Shown: positions 46,519 through 59,254, numbered from the stretch's first letter. The stretch is DNA of 64,000 nt from Stomoxys calcitrans (GCF_963082655.1 NC_081554.1:53185609-53249608), one strand, 5' to 3'. Notes: a model not told the origin generated them from the sequence alone. Numbers and translations: made by a program.

Positions 46519-47887
46519 ACACTTCAGAATAGCGCTTCAATTCATTAACCATTACCACATTGTCTCAAAAATGATACGCGAAATATTCAATGCAGTGTCA
46601 TGAATAAAAAATTTTATTTCTCATCAATCTCACACACCACCACGGCTGAACAATCTTGATTGGTGGTAGCTTTGGGTTGTAAGATGTAGGATGTATAATA
46701 AAATTACAATTTGGCAGACAGCAAAGGACATGGCCTAGACATACACGCAAAAAAGTCATTGGCCATAAACGAAGTTTTTGGCAAGTAAACTTCTTTTGTG
46801 AGAAACGTTGGGACTTTGGCAAGTAAATTCCTTTTGTGAGAAACGTTGGGACTTTGCTTACTATAAAATTGCAAGAATTTATGGCGAATATAAAGTAATG
46901 ATGTTTCTTTATGGGTTGTAGACATTTTGTATCTCCCAACCTGGCGTCGTTTCGTGCACGGTTTTTCGTTTGGGGCATTGTTAATACGAGCATTTTTTTC
47001 ACTTAAAGTAAAATTTGAAAACTTGTCACTTTTCGAATTTACAACCGCACACGATTGCGAACATTCCAATACAGGCTGATGGCAGACCCAGCTTCACTCC
47101 ATGGACGAGACATAAGACATAAACAAACCAAAATAAACATCTTCTCGTGTAACGAATCGTCTTTTACGGTAAACAAAGCATTTTTGCCTTAAAAAAAGTT
47201 TTGAGTAAAAAATCCATCTTTTACCGCAGACAAAGTTCATAAAACTTTTAACATAACCGAAGTAACCTTCACATCAAAATGAGGCAAATTCACGAATAAC
47301 GCTCAACGAGAGTGGGCAACGTTGCACAGTTCCTATAAAAAAAGTCCTTCCCAATAAAACAGATTTTTCTACGCAAAGCTATTCCAAACGTTTTATTTTT
47401 TGGCGTGTATAAAATTCATTTGGCTATGCCGTAAAATGGTGTCACCATTGGGAATGGAATCAAATCTCATTCATGAAATGTGGAATCATAAATATACCAA
47501 CATACAATCATTGCCAGCATCAAATCAAAGACGCATTCCCCCATACACTGCGAACCCAAAACAAAGGCAACTTGAACAATCATTTCCCTTGGCCCTGCTG
47601 CTGTAGAATCGTTTTATTTTTTGTTAGAAATTTTTATAAGCTTTGAACATTTAGCTCTCTGTGATTTTTATGATATGGGCTGCAAAATTTGTAGCCTCGA
47701 CATAAATATTAAAATGTATTATTATTTGAATTCATAATAGATTTTCTTTTTTATTTTGATTTTTAAACCATTAGCATGAGGAAGTTGAACTTGAAATTTA
47801 CATTTTATTGATATGACAACAAAACTAAAATACGTTTGTTCTGTGGGAAAAGGAACTTGGTGGGAAAAATTTAAAAATTTTCCAATT
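46519..47887. other. No gene seen; 37-bp direct repeat near 46.8 kb
   Basis: GGCAAGTAAA-TTC-TTTTGTGAGAAACGTTGGGACTTTG occurs at ~46777 and ~46817. Overlapping minus-strand frames of 134 and 121 codons here lack any recognisable domain. A small gene cannot be excluded, but nothing supports one. Confidence 0.4.
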
Positions 47888-49440
47888 TTCTTTAGCAAAA
47901 CCTTATTCAGCCTGGCTGAATTTCAGTTTTCCTACAGAAAACCTTATTCAGCCAGGCTGAATTTCAGTTTTCCTACAGAAAACCTTATTCAGCCAGGCTG
48001 AATTTCAGTTTTCCTATAGCAAAACCTTATTCAGCCAGGCTGAATTTCAGTTTTCCTATAGCAAACCCTTATTCAGCCAGGCTGAATTTCAGTTTTCCTA
48101 TAGCAAAACCTTATTCAGCCAGGCTGAATTTCAGTTTTCCTATAGCAAAACCTTATTCAGCCAGGCTGAATTTCAGTTTTCCTATAGCAAAACCTTATTC
48201 AGCCAGTCTGAATTTCAGTTTTCCTATAGCAAACCCTTATTCAGCCAGGCTGAATTTCAGTTTTCCTATAGCAAAACCTTATTCAGCCAGGCTGAATTTC
48301 AGTTTTCCTATAGCAAAACCTTATTCAGCCAGGCTGAATTTCAGTTTTCCTATAGCAAAACCTTATTCAGCCAGGCTGAATTTCAGTTTTCCTACAGAAA
48401 ACCTTATTCAGCCAGGCTGAATTTCAGTTTTCCTAAAGAAAACCTTATCCAACCAGGCTGAATTTCAGTTTTCCTAAAGAAAACCTTATTCAGCCAGGCT
48501 GAATTTTAGTTTTCCTATAGCAAAACCTTATTCAGCCAGGCTGAATTTCAGTTTTCCTATAGCAAAACCTTATTCAGCCAGGCTGAATTTCAGTTTTCCT
48601 ATAGCAAAACCTTATTCAGCCAGGCTGAATTTCAGTTTTCCTATAGCAAAACCTTATTCAGTCAGGCTGAATTTCAGTTTTCCTATAGCAAAACCTTATT
48701 CAGCCAGGCTGAATTTCAGTTTTCCTATAGCAATACCTTATTCAGCCAGGCTGAATTTCAGTTTACCTATAGCTAAACCTTATTCAGCCAGGCTGAATTT
48801 CAGTTTTCCTATAGCAAAACCTTATTCAGCCAGGCTGAATTTCAGTTTTCCTATAGCAAAACCTTATTCAGCCAGGCTGAATTTCAGTTTTCCTATAGCA
48901 AAACCTTATTCAGCCAGGCTGAATTTCAGTTTTCCTATAGCAAAACCTTATTCAGCCAGGCTGAATTTCAGTTTTCCTATAGCAAAACCTTATTCAGCCA
49001 GGCTGAATTTCAGTTTTCCTATAGCAAAACCTTCAGCCAGGCTGAATTTCAGTTTTCCTATAGCAAAACCTTATTGAGCCAGGCTGAATTTCAGTTTTCC
49101 TTCAAAAAACCTTATTCAGCCAGGCTGAATTTCAGTTTTCTTTCAAAAAACCTTATTCAGCCAGGCTGAATTTCAGTTTTCCCACAGAAAACCTTATTCA
49201 GCCAGGCTGAATTTCAATTTTCCTATAGCAAAACCTTATTCAGCCAGTCTGAATTTCAGTTTTCCTACAGAAAACCTTATTCAGCCAGGCTGAATTTCAG
49301 TTTTCCTAAAGAAAACCTTATCCAACCAGGCTGAATTTCAGTTTTCCTAAAGAAAACCTTATTCAGCCAGGCTGAATTTCAGTTTTCCAACAGAAAACCT
49401 TATTCAGCTACGCCCGATTTAGGTTTTACTATAGAAAATC
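47888..49440. repeat. 42-bp satellite with a 17-bp dyad per unit (~37 units)
   Basis: The unit is CCTATAGCAAAACCTTATTC + AGCCAGGCTGAATTTCAGTTTT. Each unit contains ATTCAGCCAGGCTGAAT, a perfect inverted repeat of 8-bp arms around a central A. Variants (CCTACAGAAAACC, CCTAAAGAAAACC, CCAACCAGG) form sub-blocks that recur: the CCTAAAGAAAACCTTATCCAACC pair occurs at ~48430 and ~49300. Most units are nearly identical, suggesting recent amplification. 42 bp is divisible by 3, yet every plus frame meets stops. Confidence 0.95.
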
Positions 49441-50985
49441 TTTACTCATATATTTACAGTAAATTTTTAGCATAAACAACGGCAATGGGTACCCAGTTTG
49501 TTTCCGTCCCAACTTGCTTTCTTTTACACCGCTTCTGTCACACTCATTACAAATGAACTCTCATTAATTCCATCAAAAATAAGTTCTGTCATAAAATATC
49601 CTCTCTGTGATAACTCATTGCAAGTTATTTTCCTTTGCCACCTGTGTTCATGCCATTGACGTATTTCAATTCAGTAAAATTGTAGCCCAATTGGTTCCTA
49701 CAGACAATCATCATCATTCTCATTACGTTGCAGCAGTTGTATGCAAATTTAAATCCCAATCAAGTCTCATATAGCCTGTCAAAAGATTTGAATGACATAT
49801 GATATCCTTTTTTTTTTGGTATGCAACCGACACTGACACATTATAAGCCCCCTTCCAACCGCAGGGATTCATTAATGGAAGCTATCCTCACAGCTAAAGA
49901 GAAACCAAATTCTGGGAATACAACGTCAATTGGGCCTCGCATAGTGATATGGTTAACCTTTGTGCATTTTGTGCATTGGCATGCATGTATGGTAACACCA
50001 CCTCTATGTGTGGCACTGATGGCAAGGTATCCTTGAATAAAGTTGTATCGATTTAATGATGCACAGGGAAAAGTAAAAAGAGATATAAAAGCATCCTTCG
50101 CATGCATCATATTGGCATGAATGATGTCAATGATTTATTTATTGTTCAACTCTGACAAAGAGCATGGCTAAAAATAGATCACAAAGAGCAGAAAATGGAA
50201 AACTCGAGATATGGGTTGGGAGGTATCCTCATGATGGTCTTTCCCAAACGGACATGTACGAATATGCCATCGAATACAAAGGCTAAGAATTTGGGGAGAA
50301 ATTACCGCCCTTAAAAATTACCTTTAGTGTAGGAGTAGAATACGAATCCGATTTCCAATTTTGAAGGCAAGAGTCTGAGGTTCTTTTAGCAAATATCATA
50401 ACTAATCTCAGTTTTTGCCCTAGCTCCATTATTCACAGTTTCTAGTTTACTGCATAGCTTTACTATATTTTTCACACCTTGAACGTTTGAATGAATTTTA
50501 AATGGCCCATTTAAAAAAAATCGCCATACGCCAAGGTGTTATAAGTCATTTCATGTGATTACGCTACAAAACCACTGAGGAAAATCCCTCATATTTTTTT
50601 CTATTATGATGCACTAGTTAAAACTGGAGAAATTTGATATGAATGTGAAAAGTTGGCGTAATCGTGACGTTATTATCATAACGGATAATTAATTAGCAAA
50701 CAAATAAACGAACCATTTATTCCAAAGAAATCTGTGAATCATTGAAATGAAATGTGAAGTGCGATAGTATAGTGGATGACAAGGCCAGCTAGGGGGAAAA
50801 TTAGTTCAATAACTTTTTCTTCGAAATATTTAATTAAAATTGATACTTGACTGGGACAATCATCAATTTTAGCTATGAAGGGTATAGTCTGAGTAAGTTT
50901 TGCATGAACAAATGGTCAATTGTGAAATGATTTTATTATTGTATTGAAGTGATTACTGGACATGACAAAATCTTCTGAGAATTGT
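49441..50985. other. No gene seen
   Basis: AT-rich unique sequence lies between the two satellites. The frames 49821-50036 (+) and 50110-49841 (-) overlap each other and lack domains. Confidence 0.5.
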
Positions 50986-51039
50986 AAAACGATGATAGAG
51001 AGATGCAAATATAATACTAATATGTGAAAAAAATCATGT

Positions 51040-53900
51040 TTATTAATAAATTTCTTGTGTATAACAGTTTTCTGATAACTGTTATACAATGACGATCAAG
51101 CATGATTTGTTTCATGGTAAATATTTCATTGCATTAAAAATTAAAAAAAATAAAAAAATATATATTAGTATAACAGTTTCCGAATAACTGTTATAAAGCG
51201 ACGATCAAGAAAAAAAAATACTTTATTGGCTTCATATTTCATTGAAATATAAGCGAAATGAAAAAATTTAACTACCGTCATCTTTTTATAGTGATTTTAT
51301 ACCAATATATAACAGTATAACAGTTTCCGAATATCTGTTATATAATACCGACGAAGAATTTAAATGCTTCATGAGGTCCGTATAAAGTTGTGCTATAAAA
51401 GAGAATCACAAAATAAACCCCTTCATCATTTCATAGTGGAAATATGGCAACGAATAACAATATAACAGTTTTGCCAAAAAATACAATCGAGCATTTGCAC
51501 TATAAAGGTGTCAAAAATTATTTCTCCGTGTATAACAAATGAAACGTCAAAATTTATAATGAAATGGAAAAATGTATATTGTTGTGTTACAAAAGGGAAT
51601 CACAAAATCATTGCCTTCAACATTTTATAGTGGAAATATGGTAACGAACAACAATATAACAGTTTTGCAAATAAATACAATAAAGCATATGAAATCTTAG
51701 AAAAAAATATCTCAATATATAATTCGAAATGGCAATACTAAAATTCCCTCAACCTTTCAAAACAGAAATATGCTACCGTATAACAGTTAAACAGTTTTCA
51801 GATAACTGTTATACAATATCTATTTAGCAGTATTTACATTTACAAAGTGTCTAACATGCATGTATGTCAATGTATAACAGTATAAAAGTTTTCAGAAAAC
51901 TGTTATACTATGAATGTCATAAATATAAATGATCTATTGGGGGAAAGTTTCGTTCTATTATGAACAGAAAAAAATGTTCCGCCAATACATAAAAGTGAAA
52001 CAGTTCAACGATAACTGTTATACAATAGCGAAGAATATAATTACCTTATTGGGTCTATATTTCGTTTTGTTTAAAACGAAATGGCAAATTTATAATTGCC
52101 TCAATCTTTCGAAACAGATATGCCACCATATAAAAGTTTTCAGATAACTGTTATACAATGTCAATTAAGCAATATTTACATTTACAAAGGGTCTGACATG
52201 AATGTATGTCAATGTATAACAGTATAAAAGTTTTCAGAAAACTGTTATACCATGAATATCATAATTAAAAACTATCTATTGGGGAAAATTTTTGTTTTAT
52301 TACAAATGGAAAAGATGTTCGGTCAATACATATAAGTGAAACAGTTAAAGGATAACTGTTATACAATGACGATAAAGAATATAATTACTTTATTAGGGCC
52401 AAATTATAATTCCGCCAAACTTTCATAACAGAAATAAATCAACGTGTAACAGTTTAATATTTTTCACATAACTGTTATACAATGTCAATTACGCAATATT
52501 TACATTTACAAAACGTTTAACAAGTATGTATGTCAATGTATAACAGTATAAACGTTTTCAGAAAACTTTTATACTATGAATATCATAAATATAAATGATC
52601 TATTAGGAAAAATTTTCGTTCTATTACGAACAGAAAAAAATTTCTGTCAATATATGCAAGTGAAACAGTTTAAGGATAACTGTTATACAATGACGACAAA
52701 GAATATAATTACTTTATTGGGTCTATATTTCGTTTTGTTTAAAACAAAACGTAAAAATTATAATTACCACAACTTTTCATAACAGAAATATGCCACCGTA
52801 TAACAGTTTTCCGATAACTGTTATATTATATCAATAAAGCTATATTTTAATTTAAAAAAGGATCTAATACGTATGCATGTCAATGTATAACAGTATATAC
52901 GTTTTTAGAAAACTGTTATACCATGAATATCATAAATAAAATTTATCTATTGGGGAAAAATTTCGTTTTATTACAAACGGAAAATATTTTCTGTCAATTC
53001 ATAAAAGTGAAACATTTAAAGGATAACTGTTATACAATGACGATAAAGAATATAATGACTTTATTGTGTCCATATTTTGTTTTGTTTAAAACAAAATGGC
53101 AAAATTATAATTCCCCCAACCTTTCACAACAGAAATATGTCACCGTATAACAGTTTCACAATTTAAAAATAACTGTTATACAATATCAATTAACCAATAT
53201 TTACATTTACAAAGGGTCTAACATGTATGTATGTCAATGTGTAACAGTATACAAGTTTTCAGAAAACTGTTATACCATGAATATCATAAATAAAAATTAT
53301 CTATTGGGGAAAATTTCGTTTTATTACAAACAGAAAAGATTTTCAGTCAATACATAAAAGTGAAACAGTTAAAGGATAACTGTTATACAATGAGGATAAA
53401 TAATATAATTACATTATTGGGTCTATATTTCAATTTGTTAAAAACAAAATGGCAGAATTATAATTCCCCCAACCTTTCGTAACAGAAATATACCACGGTA
53501 TAACAGTTTAACAATTTTCATATAACTGTTATACAATATCAATTAAGCAATATTTAAATTTACAAAGGATCCAAAATGTATGTATGCCAAATTATAACAG
53601 CATAAAAGTTTTCTAAAAACTGTTATACCATGAACATCAGGAATACAAACGTATAATTGGGACAAAATTTTGTTTTATTACAAACGAAAAAAAAAAATTT
53701 CGATCAATACATAATAGTGAAACAATAAAAGGATAACTGTTATACAACGGCGATAAAGAACATAAACTCAGTAATGGGTCAATGTTTCGTTGTGTTACTA
53801 AAGGAACAACAAAATTTAAATATCCCCATCCTTTTCTAGTGGAAATATGCCAATATCAGTTTCCACATAACTGTAATACAATAACAATTAACCATGTGAA
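51040..53900. repeat. ~350-bp satellite with TATAACAGTT..AACTGTTATA dyads
   Basis: Unit starts marked by GAATATCATAAATA..TCTATTGGG lie at ~51910, 52254, 52578, 52925, 53279 and 53632 (324-354 bp apart). Each unit carries three dyads of the type TAACAGTT-(6-8 nt)-AACTGTTATAC, at AAAGTTTTCAGAAAACTG, at GTGAAACAGTT-AAGGATAACTG and at ACAGTTTTCAGATAACTG. Units before 51900 are more diverged. Short similar ORFs in the units come from the shared sequence; stops are not conserved. Confidence 0.9.
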
Positions 53901-54091
53901 TAGTATACACGGTATAAAATTTAAATTTCCGTTTATTATAAATGGAATGACAATTTTTGTTTTATCCATATTTCCAATAGTTGGTTCATAGAAGAAAGGA
54001 TATGATAAGAGTATTATTGTAATACGAAGAGACCACTTATATCTGCTTTCAAGACTCGCTAACAACCAGAGAGTATTTCAAGAACTGAACT

Positions 54092-54298
54092 AAATGCTAA
54101 ATGCCTGGGTTCGAATCCTGGCGAGAACATCAGCTAATGCTGGCGACATTTGTGAGCAACTATGCCTTGTTTAAACATGCCTAACAAGGCATAGTTGCTC
54201 ACAAATGTCGCCAGCATTAGCTGATGTTCTCGTTAGGATTCGAACCCAGGCATTTAGCATCATAAATGAACATGCTAACCTCTAGGTTACGTTGGCCT
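54092..54298. repeat. Two SINE-A heads in inverted orientation forming a ~75-bp-arm palindrome
   Basis: The segment from CTAAATGCCTGGGTTCGAAT (plus) through AACATCAGCTAATGCTGGCG to GCCTTGTT is followed, after an 11-nt spacer (TAAACATGCCT), by its almost perfect reverse complement (AACAAGGCATAGTTGC.. to ..CCAGGCATTTAG). The right arm continues through the SINE head to GTTGGCCTCC at ~54298. Confidence 0.9.
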
Positions 54299-54837
54299 CC
54301 ATGGAGTGGAGCTCTAAGCAAAAAAAGCTCTGACGCAAAAACAGAAATTGATTCAGATTTCAGTGAGTGCACATCGTACAATGCATGTATTCGGATATAT
54401 TTTATTTCAGATAAAGTATTTTTCTTGTCGCTTGCTTTCGTAGCACGAAATTCGTACGAAGGCAACATGGTTGATTTGACAAAAGCCTGGGTAAACACAC
54501 ACAAGTTGTCTTTTTATACGAGAAAACAAAGACATTGGAAACGATTTGTGTGATCAGTTCATCTTTTGAAAACACTTTCATATGACTCAGTGTGTAGCGA
54601 GTAATTTCTCATAACTCACTGTAGCGGCGATGAATTCGAGACAAAAATCATCCCAAGCAGTGAATGTTGATTGTTTTTCAGAATTATTTACTCAATAGCA
54701 ACTTTTTCGTTTTACTCTATCTTCAGAGTCTCACTCTTCAGTAGTCTTTTAATACAACATCATGTGGGTTCAGCGTTTACAAGTTCAGCAATGAGTGGTT
54801 TTCTGCAAGCCTTTGGTATTTAAATGCTTGATAGTCT
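54299..54837. other. No gene recognised
   Basis: Overlapping 95-codon frames on both strands (54266-54553 and 54504-54217) share the SINE border and lack domains. Confidence 0.4.
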
Positions 54838-54870
54838 CTGTATAACAGTTATCCGGAAACTGTTATACTT
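54838..54870. repeat. Solitary dyad of the 350-bp satellite family
   Basis: GTATAACAGTT - ATCCGGA - AACTGTTATAC is a perfect 11-bp-arm inverted repeat standing about 950 bp outside the satellite. Confidence 0.85.
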
Positions 54871-56426
54871 TAATGCAATCATATTTTTTTATACAACATA
54901 AGTTTATTTTTCATCATAGTCATATCGTACACCTAATTTTAACATAAAACTCGTAATAATTGTCCACGCGCTTAGAAAATCTTGTTGAAACACCACAAAC
55001 TATGAGATTTAAGGATTTCCTCTTTCTTAATCTACCACAAACTAACAATTCCTGTACATTACTTCTTTCAATTTAATCAATTTCCCCCAGTATGTATCCT
55101 TTTGCTCTCTCTCCCTCTCTCTCTCCCTCTGGCATTTGTATTACATTTCCGCTACATTCTTAGGCGGCAATATACTAGCATCAAAAATGTATGCTTAACA
55201 AAATACTTCAAGCGTAACCAAAAACTTTCCTTGATACGATATGCTACCAAGGAACACATTATTTGAAACCCTGCTCCTTGTATACTGGAAACTCAAACAA
55301 AAAAAATGCCACTACTATGGCAAAGCAGAGAAGTTTGTTGGAGATGCTTGGTTTTTTAATGCCACTGTTTCTGAATTGTTTATACATTTGAGCAGAGTGG
55401 TTTTTCTGTTGCCATTTGAAACAAACAAGCGGCAAAACTCTTGTAATCTAAAAATGCTAGTTTATGTTCTTCATTTGCAGTTGTTCTGCTGCCATAGTTA
55501 TTTATGCATTTCTTGTTCTTGTTCAAGACTATCCATGACTGGCATATAACGATTAAGTTTTTTTTTTTTGCAAAAGACTTAACTAAACACAAAACATTTA
55601 AAGATAAAGTTTATTTTGTTCGAAAGTTTTTGTTTAATTTTGTTGTTTGTCTTCATGTAAAACATGGTGAAAGTTGTGTGGCGAATGAAAATCTCTTTTT
55701 TGTATGACAAAAGGGCTGGGCAGGTTAATTTGAATTATTTTCCATGATTTATTTCAATGTTTTATCTAGAGGGATAGGGTCTTATCATTTCGTTTATAAA
55801 ACTTATATAGGAAAACTCTTAGTTGATTATAGCTACCAAAAATGATGAATTGTAGAATGGGTAGTCTTGATTAGGATTCAGGTACATCCTTGACGAATAT
55901 TCTGTAAATCGGTTAATATGGAGTCTGACTCAGTCAGGAGTTCCATAGTTTCAGAAATGACCAGGTGCAAGTTGTATCATTTCTCAGATCACCTTCATCT
56001 CTTCATAAGAGGCTTTAACTTAACATCTCTAAACATTGTCAACTTCTCGCCCTCGTCCCTATTATTAGTTTATTATTGTAATACACCTTTTGACTTTGAT
56101 CTCTGAGTAGATAGATATTGTTTTCAAGACTACCAACCATTTTGAGGCCCATTTTTAAGTGATTACGGTTTTTAAAAAGCAAACCATTTTTTTTTTGGTT
56201 TCTCTGTTTTGCATTGTGCCTCGTATGGGAATAGAAAACAATATTAAACTGCGCAAAAAGATTCCTTATCGTATTGTTCTCTTCTTTGTGGGTATTTTTT
56301 AATATTATAAATTGCTAAAAAAAATATGCCAAAAAGTAAATACTTGGTATTTGTATAGACAATGGAAAATACGATATATAATTTGCGACTAAATACAATG
56401 AACTGGTCATGAGTGGTTAGGACAAA
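54871..56426. other. No gene seen; (CT)n near 55110
   Basis: CTCTCTCTCCCTCTCTCTCTC at ~55104-55128 is the only structure. Frames 55241-55549 and 55504-55707 lack domains. Confidence 0.5.
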
Positions 56427-56531
56427 AAAAAGTGTAAAAAAAGTATATTTGATTAAAGTTCATTCTAAGTTTTATTAAAAATGCATTTAGTTTCTTTTAA
56501 AAAATCCGCAATTACTTTTTGGGCAACCCAA
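56427..56531 (-). mobile_element. Mariner MITE, half copy
   Basis: One TIR (CTTTTTGGGCAACCCAA, ending at 56531) and ~75 bp of adjacent interior match the first half of the 236-bp element in reverse orientation. The other half is missing. Confidence 0.8.
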
Positions 56532-56534
56532 TAG

Positions 56535-58080
56535 ATTAGGTTAAAAAGGGGGTAAGGATATTAATCCGCCGCATGTCACTATGGACAAACATCTAAGCCA
56601 CTCCATCCCATGGCAGCCGGTTGTACGTACCAGATTGACACGATGGATTTCTTTATTGGCAAGGTCTGCCGCCTCAGTGTTAAACACACTGCTACAACAA
56701 CAACCTAAGCCATTAATTGGCACAAAAAATGATCTCGCAAAACAAAAAAGTAACCACGAAAAAAAGATTTTTAAGTTAGGAATTCCGTGCTATTTACAAA
56801 ATCCTCAATTGATTTCCATACCACACCCCTAAGTTGGTTCATCACTGGTATTGTGTCCCCACCTAAGTACCGTTGTCTTTTAGCCGCCAAAGACGGGCAA
56901 TGACATATTAGGAAATGCTCCAACGTCTCATCATCTTCCCCACATGCTAACACTTGCCGCACCAATTTTGCATAAGTGACCTCGTAGTCCTATGTGTCCC
57001 GTTATGATACCTAAAGCTATACTGACCTCCTTCTCACTTCATTTCAGTAATAACCTCGTCCTCTCATGATCCGGATCACCTCGAAGTATTTTCACCGTTC
57101 TACCGACTGGAATTCCGTGCTACTTACAAAATCCTCAATTGATTTCCATACCACACCCCTAAGTTGGTTCATGTCTGGTATTGTGCCTCCACCTAAGTAC
57201 CGGTGTCTTTTAGCAGCCGAAAAACGGGCAATAACATAGGAAATACTCCAACGTCTCATCATCTTCTCCACATGCTAACACCTGCCACACCGATTTTGCA
57301 TAATAAACCCTGTAGTCCTATGTGTCCCGTTATAAAGCTATACTGACCTCCTTCTCACTTCATTTCAGTAATAACCTCGTCCTCTCGTGATCCGGATCAC
57401 CTCAAAGCATTTTTACCGTTCTACCGACTGTTTCGCTGTTTCACAGCGTTCGGCGTCCACGTCCTTAACTCAAAGCATTTTTTGCCGTTCTACCGACTGT
57501 CTCGCTTCACAGCGTTCGTCGTCCATGTCCTTAACTCGAGTCTTTGGGTTAACCAAGTTTATGGACGGCAGTACTCTGGACCTCACAGCCAAATCGTCTT
57601 CTCTTTCATTTCTCCTTTCTTCGTCATGGCCTTTCACCCAAACGATTCGGATTCTGTCATCCTCAGAGATGGCGTTAATCTCCTTCTTACACTGCAAGAC
57701 TGTTCGCGATCTTACCTTCCTGGTTGTTATTGCCCTAATGGCCATTTTACTGTCCGTAAAGATGTTCACACTAGACGTCTACAAGTAAACACCACACCAC
57801 CCCACGCATTTCGTGATGGCGAGGATCTCTAACAGAAGGCAGTCTATAACAGATCTCAGTCCCTGGGTTCTCAATGTAGACCCCCAGGTCCACTCTGTCC
57901 TCTAGCTTTGATCCATCTGTGTAACAGGATCTTCCAGATGGCAATACTAGGGTACCGTCCGTCAAAGACTGTGCCGCTGGCAGCAGTGCCTCGCACTCGA
58001 TCCCAGGTATCCGATCGGGAACATCTTCCCTTCCTTCAAGGTTTCCTACGTCGTCTCGATTATACCGCGTTGGTATGAGC
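56535..58080 (-). mobile_element. LINE RNase H domain and C terminus, with duplicated 3' segment
   Basis: The minus strand from ~58060 shows GRSCYTDGSKLEDRVDLGVYIEN (opening of RNase H), then, at 57769-57470, NIFTDSKMAIRAITTR..IRIVWVKGHDE..NEREDDLAV (the rest of RNase H). The C terminus with LACGEDDETLEHFLICHCPSL appears twice (56779-57105 and 57110-57436, ~330 bp apart). A ~75-bp piece around CCGTTCTACCGACTG is also tandem (57405-57540). The motifs match 63699-63995, so it is the same family. Frameshifts and stops show it is inactive. Confidence 0.85.
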
Positions 58081-58121
58081 TGCTAGGACGGAAGTTAAGG
58101 GGTGGTGGAAAACATAAACAT

Positions 58122-58490
58122 GAAAATGTAACAAAGTCAAGATGTGGAATGATTAAAAAACACCTAATATGGCCAATGAGTTATTCAAGCCAAATGACGA
58201 AACGCGTCCCATAGTAGTTGGTGTGTGTTGCAGTCTCTGGCAACATACACCACTGGAAAGTAAAACAATCGTCAAAGCCCGGCCGGGATACGAACCTGGG
58301 ATACGAAAATGTAACAAAGTCAAGATGTGGAGTGATTGAAAAACACCAAATATGGCCAATGAGCTATTCAAACCAAATGACGAAACGCGTCCCATAGTAG
58401 TTGGTGTGTGTTGCAGTCTCTGGCAACATACACCACTGCAAAATAAAAAAATCGCCAAAGCCCGGCCGGGATACGAACCTGGGCCCACGG
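58122..58490 (-). repeat. Repeat family B, 3' part tandemly duplicated (~185 bp)
   Basis: AAATGTAACAAAGTCAAGATGTGGA..GCGTCCCATAGTAGTTGGTGTG..GCCCGGCCGGGATACGAACCTGGG occurs at 58122-58306 and 58308-58482. On the minus strand the last block reads as a B-box-like GGTTCGTATCCC. Confidence 0.8.
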
Positions 58491-58935
58491 AGCAACAGCG
58501 AGAGTCGTTGCCGTTGTCTAGCTTTCGAAGGCCTCAATACAACTTCTAAAACATGCACAGAATAATGTGCATGCCAAGGGAGTAGTGTAATTGTGTAGAC
58601 AAAAAATCTTCCATTACAGAACGGCTAATAGACATATACCGTAGTTAATGTGGTATTTATACCATAGAGGCGTTTTCGCCATAAATTGGATATAAGTACA
58701 ACATACCAATGTACGGCCCTTGAAACCATGTCATCTATTATGACCGAAGAGTTATTCCAACCAAATGACGAAACGCGTCCCATAGTGTGTGGTAGGTGTG
58801 TATTGCAGTCTCTGGCTTTCCTTTTCCATTGCAAAAAATCTTCGATCATGGAGCTAGTCGCGAAAGAGAAACAAATAAAATTTTATAAAACTAAATAATG
58901 TTCGCTCTAACAGGCAAGAAAAGACTGGAAAATAA
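58491..58935 (-). repeat. Repeat family B, full copy
   Basis: It contains TAGCTTTCGAAGGCCTCAATACAACTTC, GCATGCCAAGGGAGTAGTG, TAGAGGCGTTTTCGCC, GACGAAACGCGTCCCATAGTG and GCTCTAACAGGCAAGAAAAG in order. Confidence 0.8.
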
Positions 58936-59250
58936 AAAATTCGGCAGAGCCTAGCCGAGATTCGAACCTGGGCACACGAAACAATAATGAGAGCCATTGC
59001 CGTTGTCTAGCGTTCGAAGGCCTCAATACAACTTCTAAAACAAGCACAGAATCATGTGTAAGCCTTGGGAGTAGTGTAGTTGTGTAGACAAAAAATCTGC
59101 CATTGCACAAACACATGCATTGGGAAAAGAACGGCTGATAGACAGGGTTGTAGATCGTGGTTAACGTGGTTTTTACATCGTAGAGGCGTTTTCGTTATAA
59201 ATTGGATATAAGAACAACATACCAAAGTACGGCCCTTGAAGCCTTGACGT
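58936..59250 (-). repeat. Repeat family B, 5' part
   Basis: The minus strand shows GCCCAGGTTCGAATCTCGGC (B-box-like) near 58975 and the A-box-like TAGACAACGGCAATGG just upstream. The rest matches the preceding copy up to TACGGCCCTTGAAGCC. This is the clearest evidence that family B is tRNA-derived. Confidence 0.75.
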
Positions 59251-59254
59251 TATT

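Noticed and set aside
46598..47069. Two overlapping minus-strand ORFs (134 and 121 codons) as a small gene
   Set aside because: They overlap in different frames, contain a direct repeat, and show no domain or splice context.
47888..53900. CRISPR-like arrays of palindromic repeats
   Set aside because: The units are contiguous satellites without unique spacers or cas genes, in a eukaryotic context.
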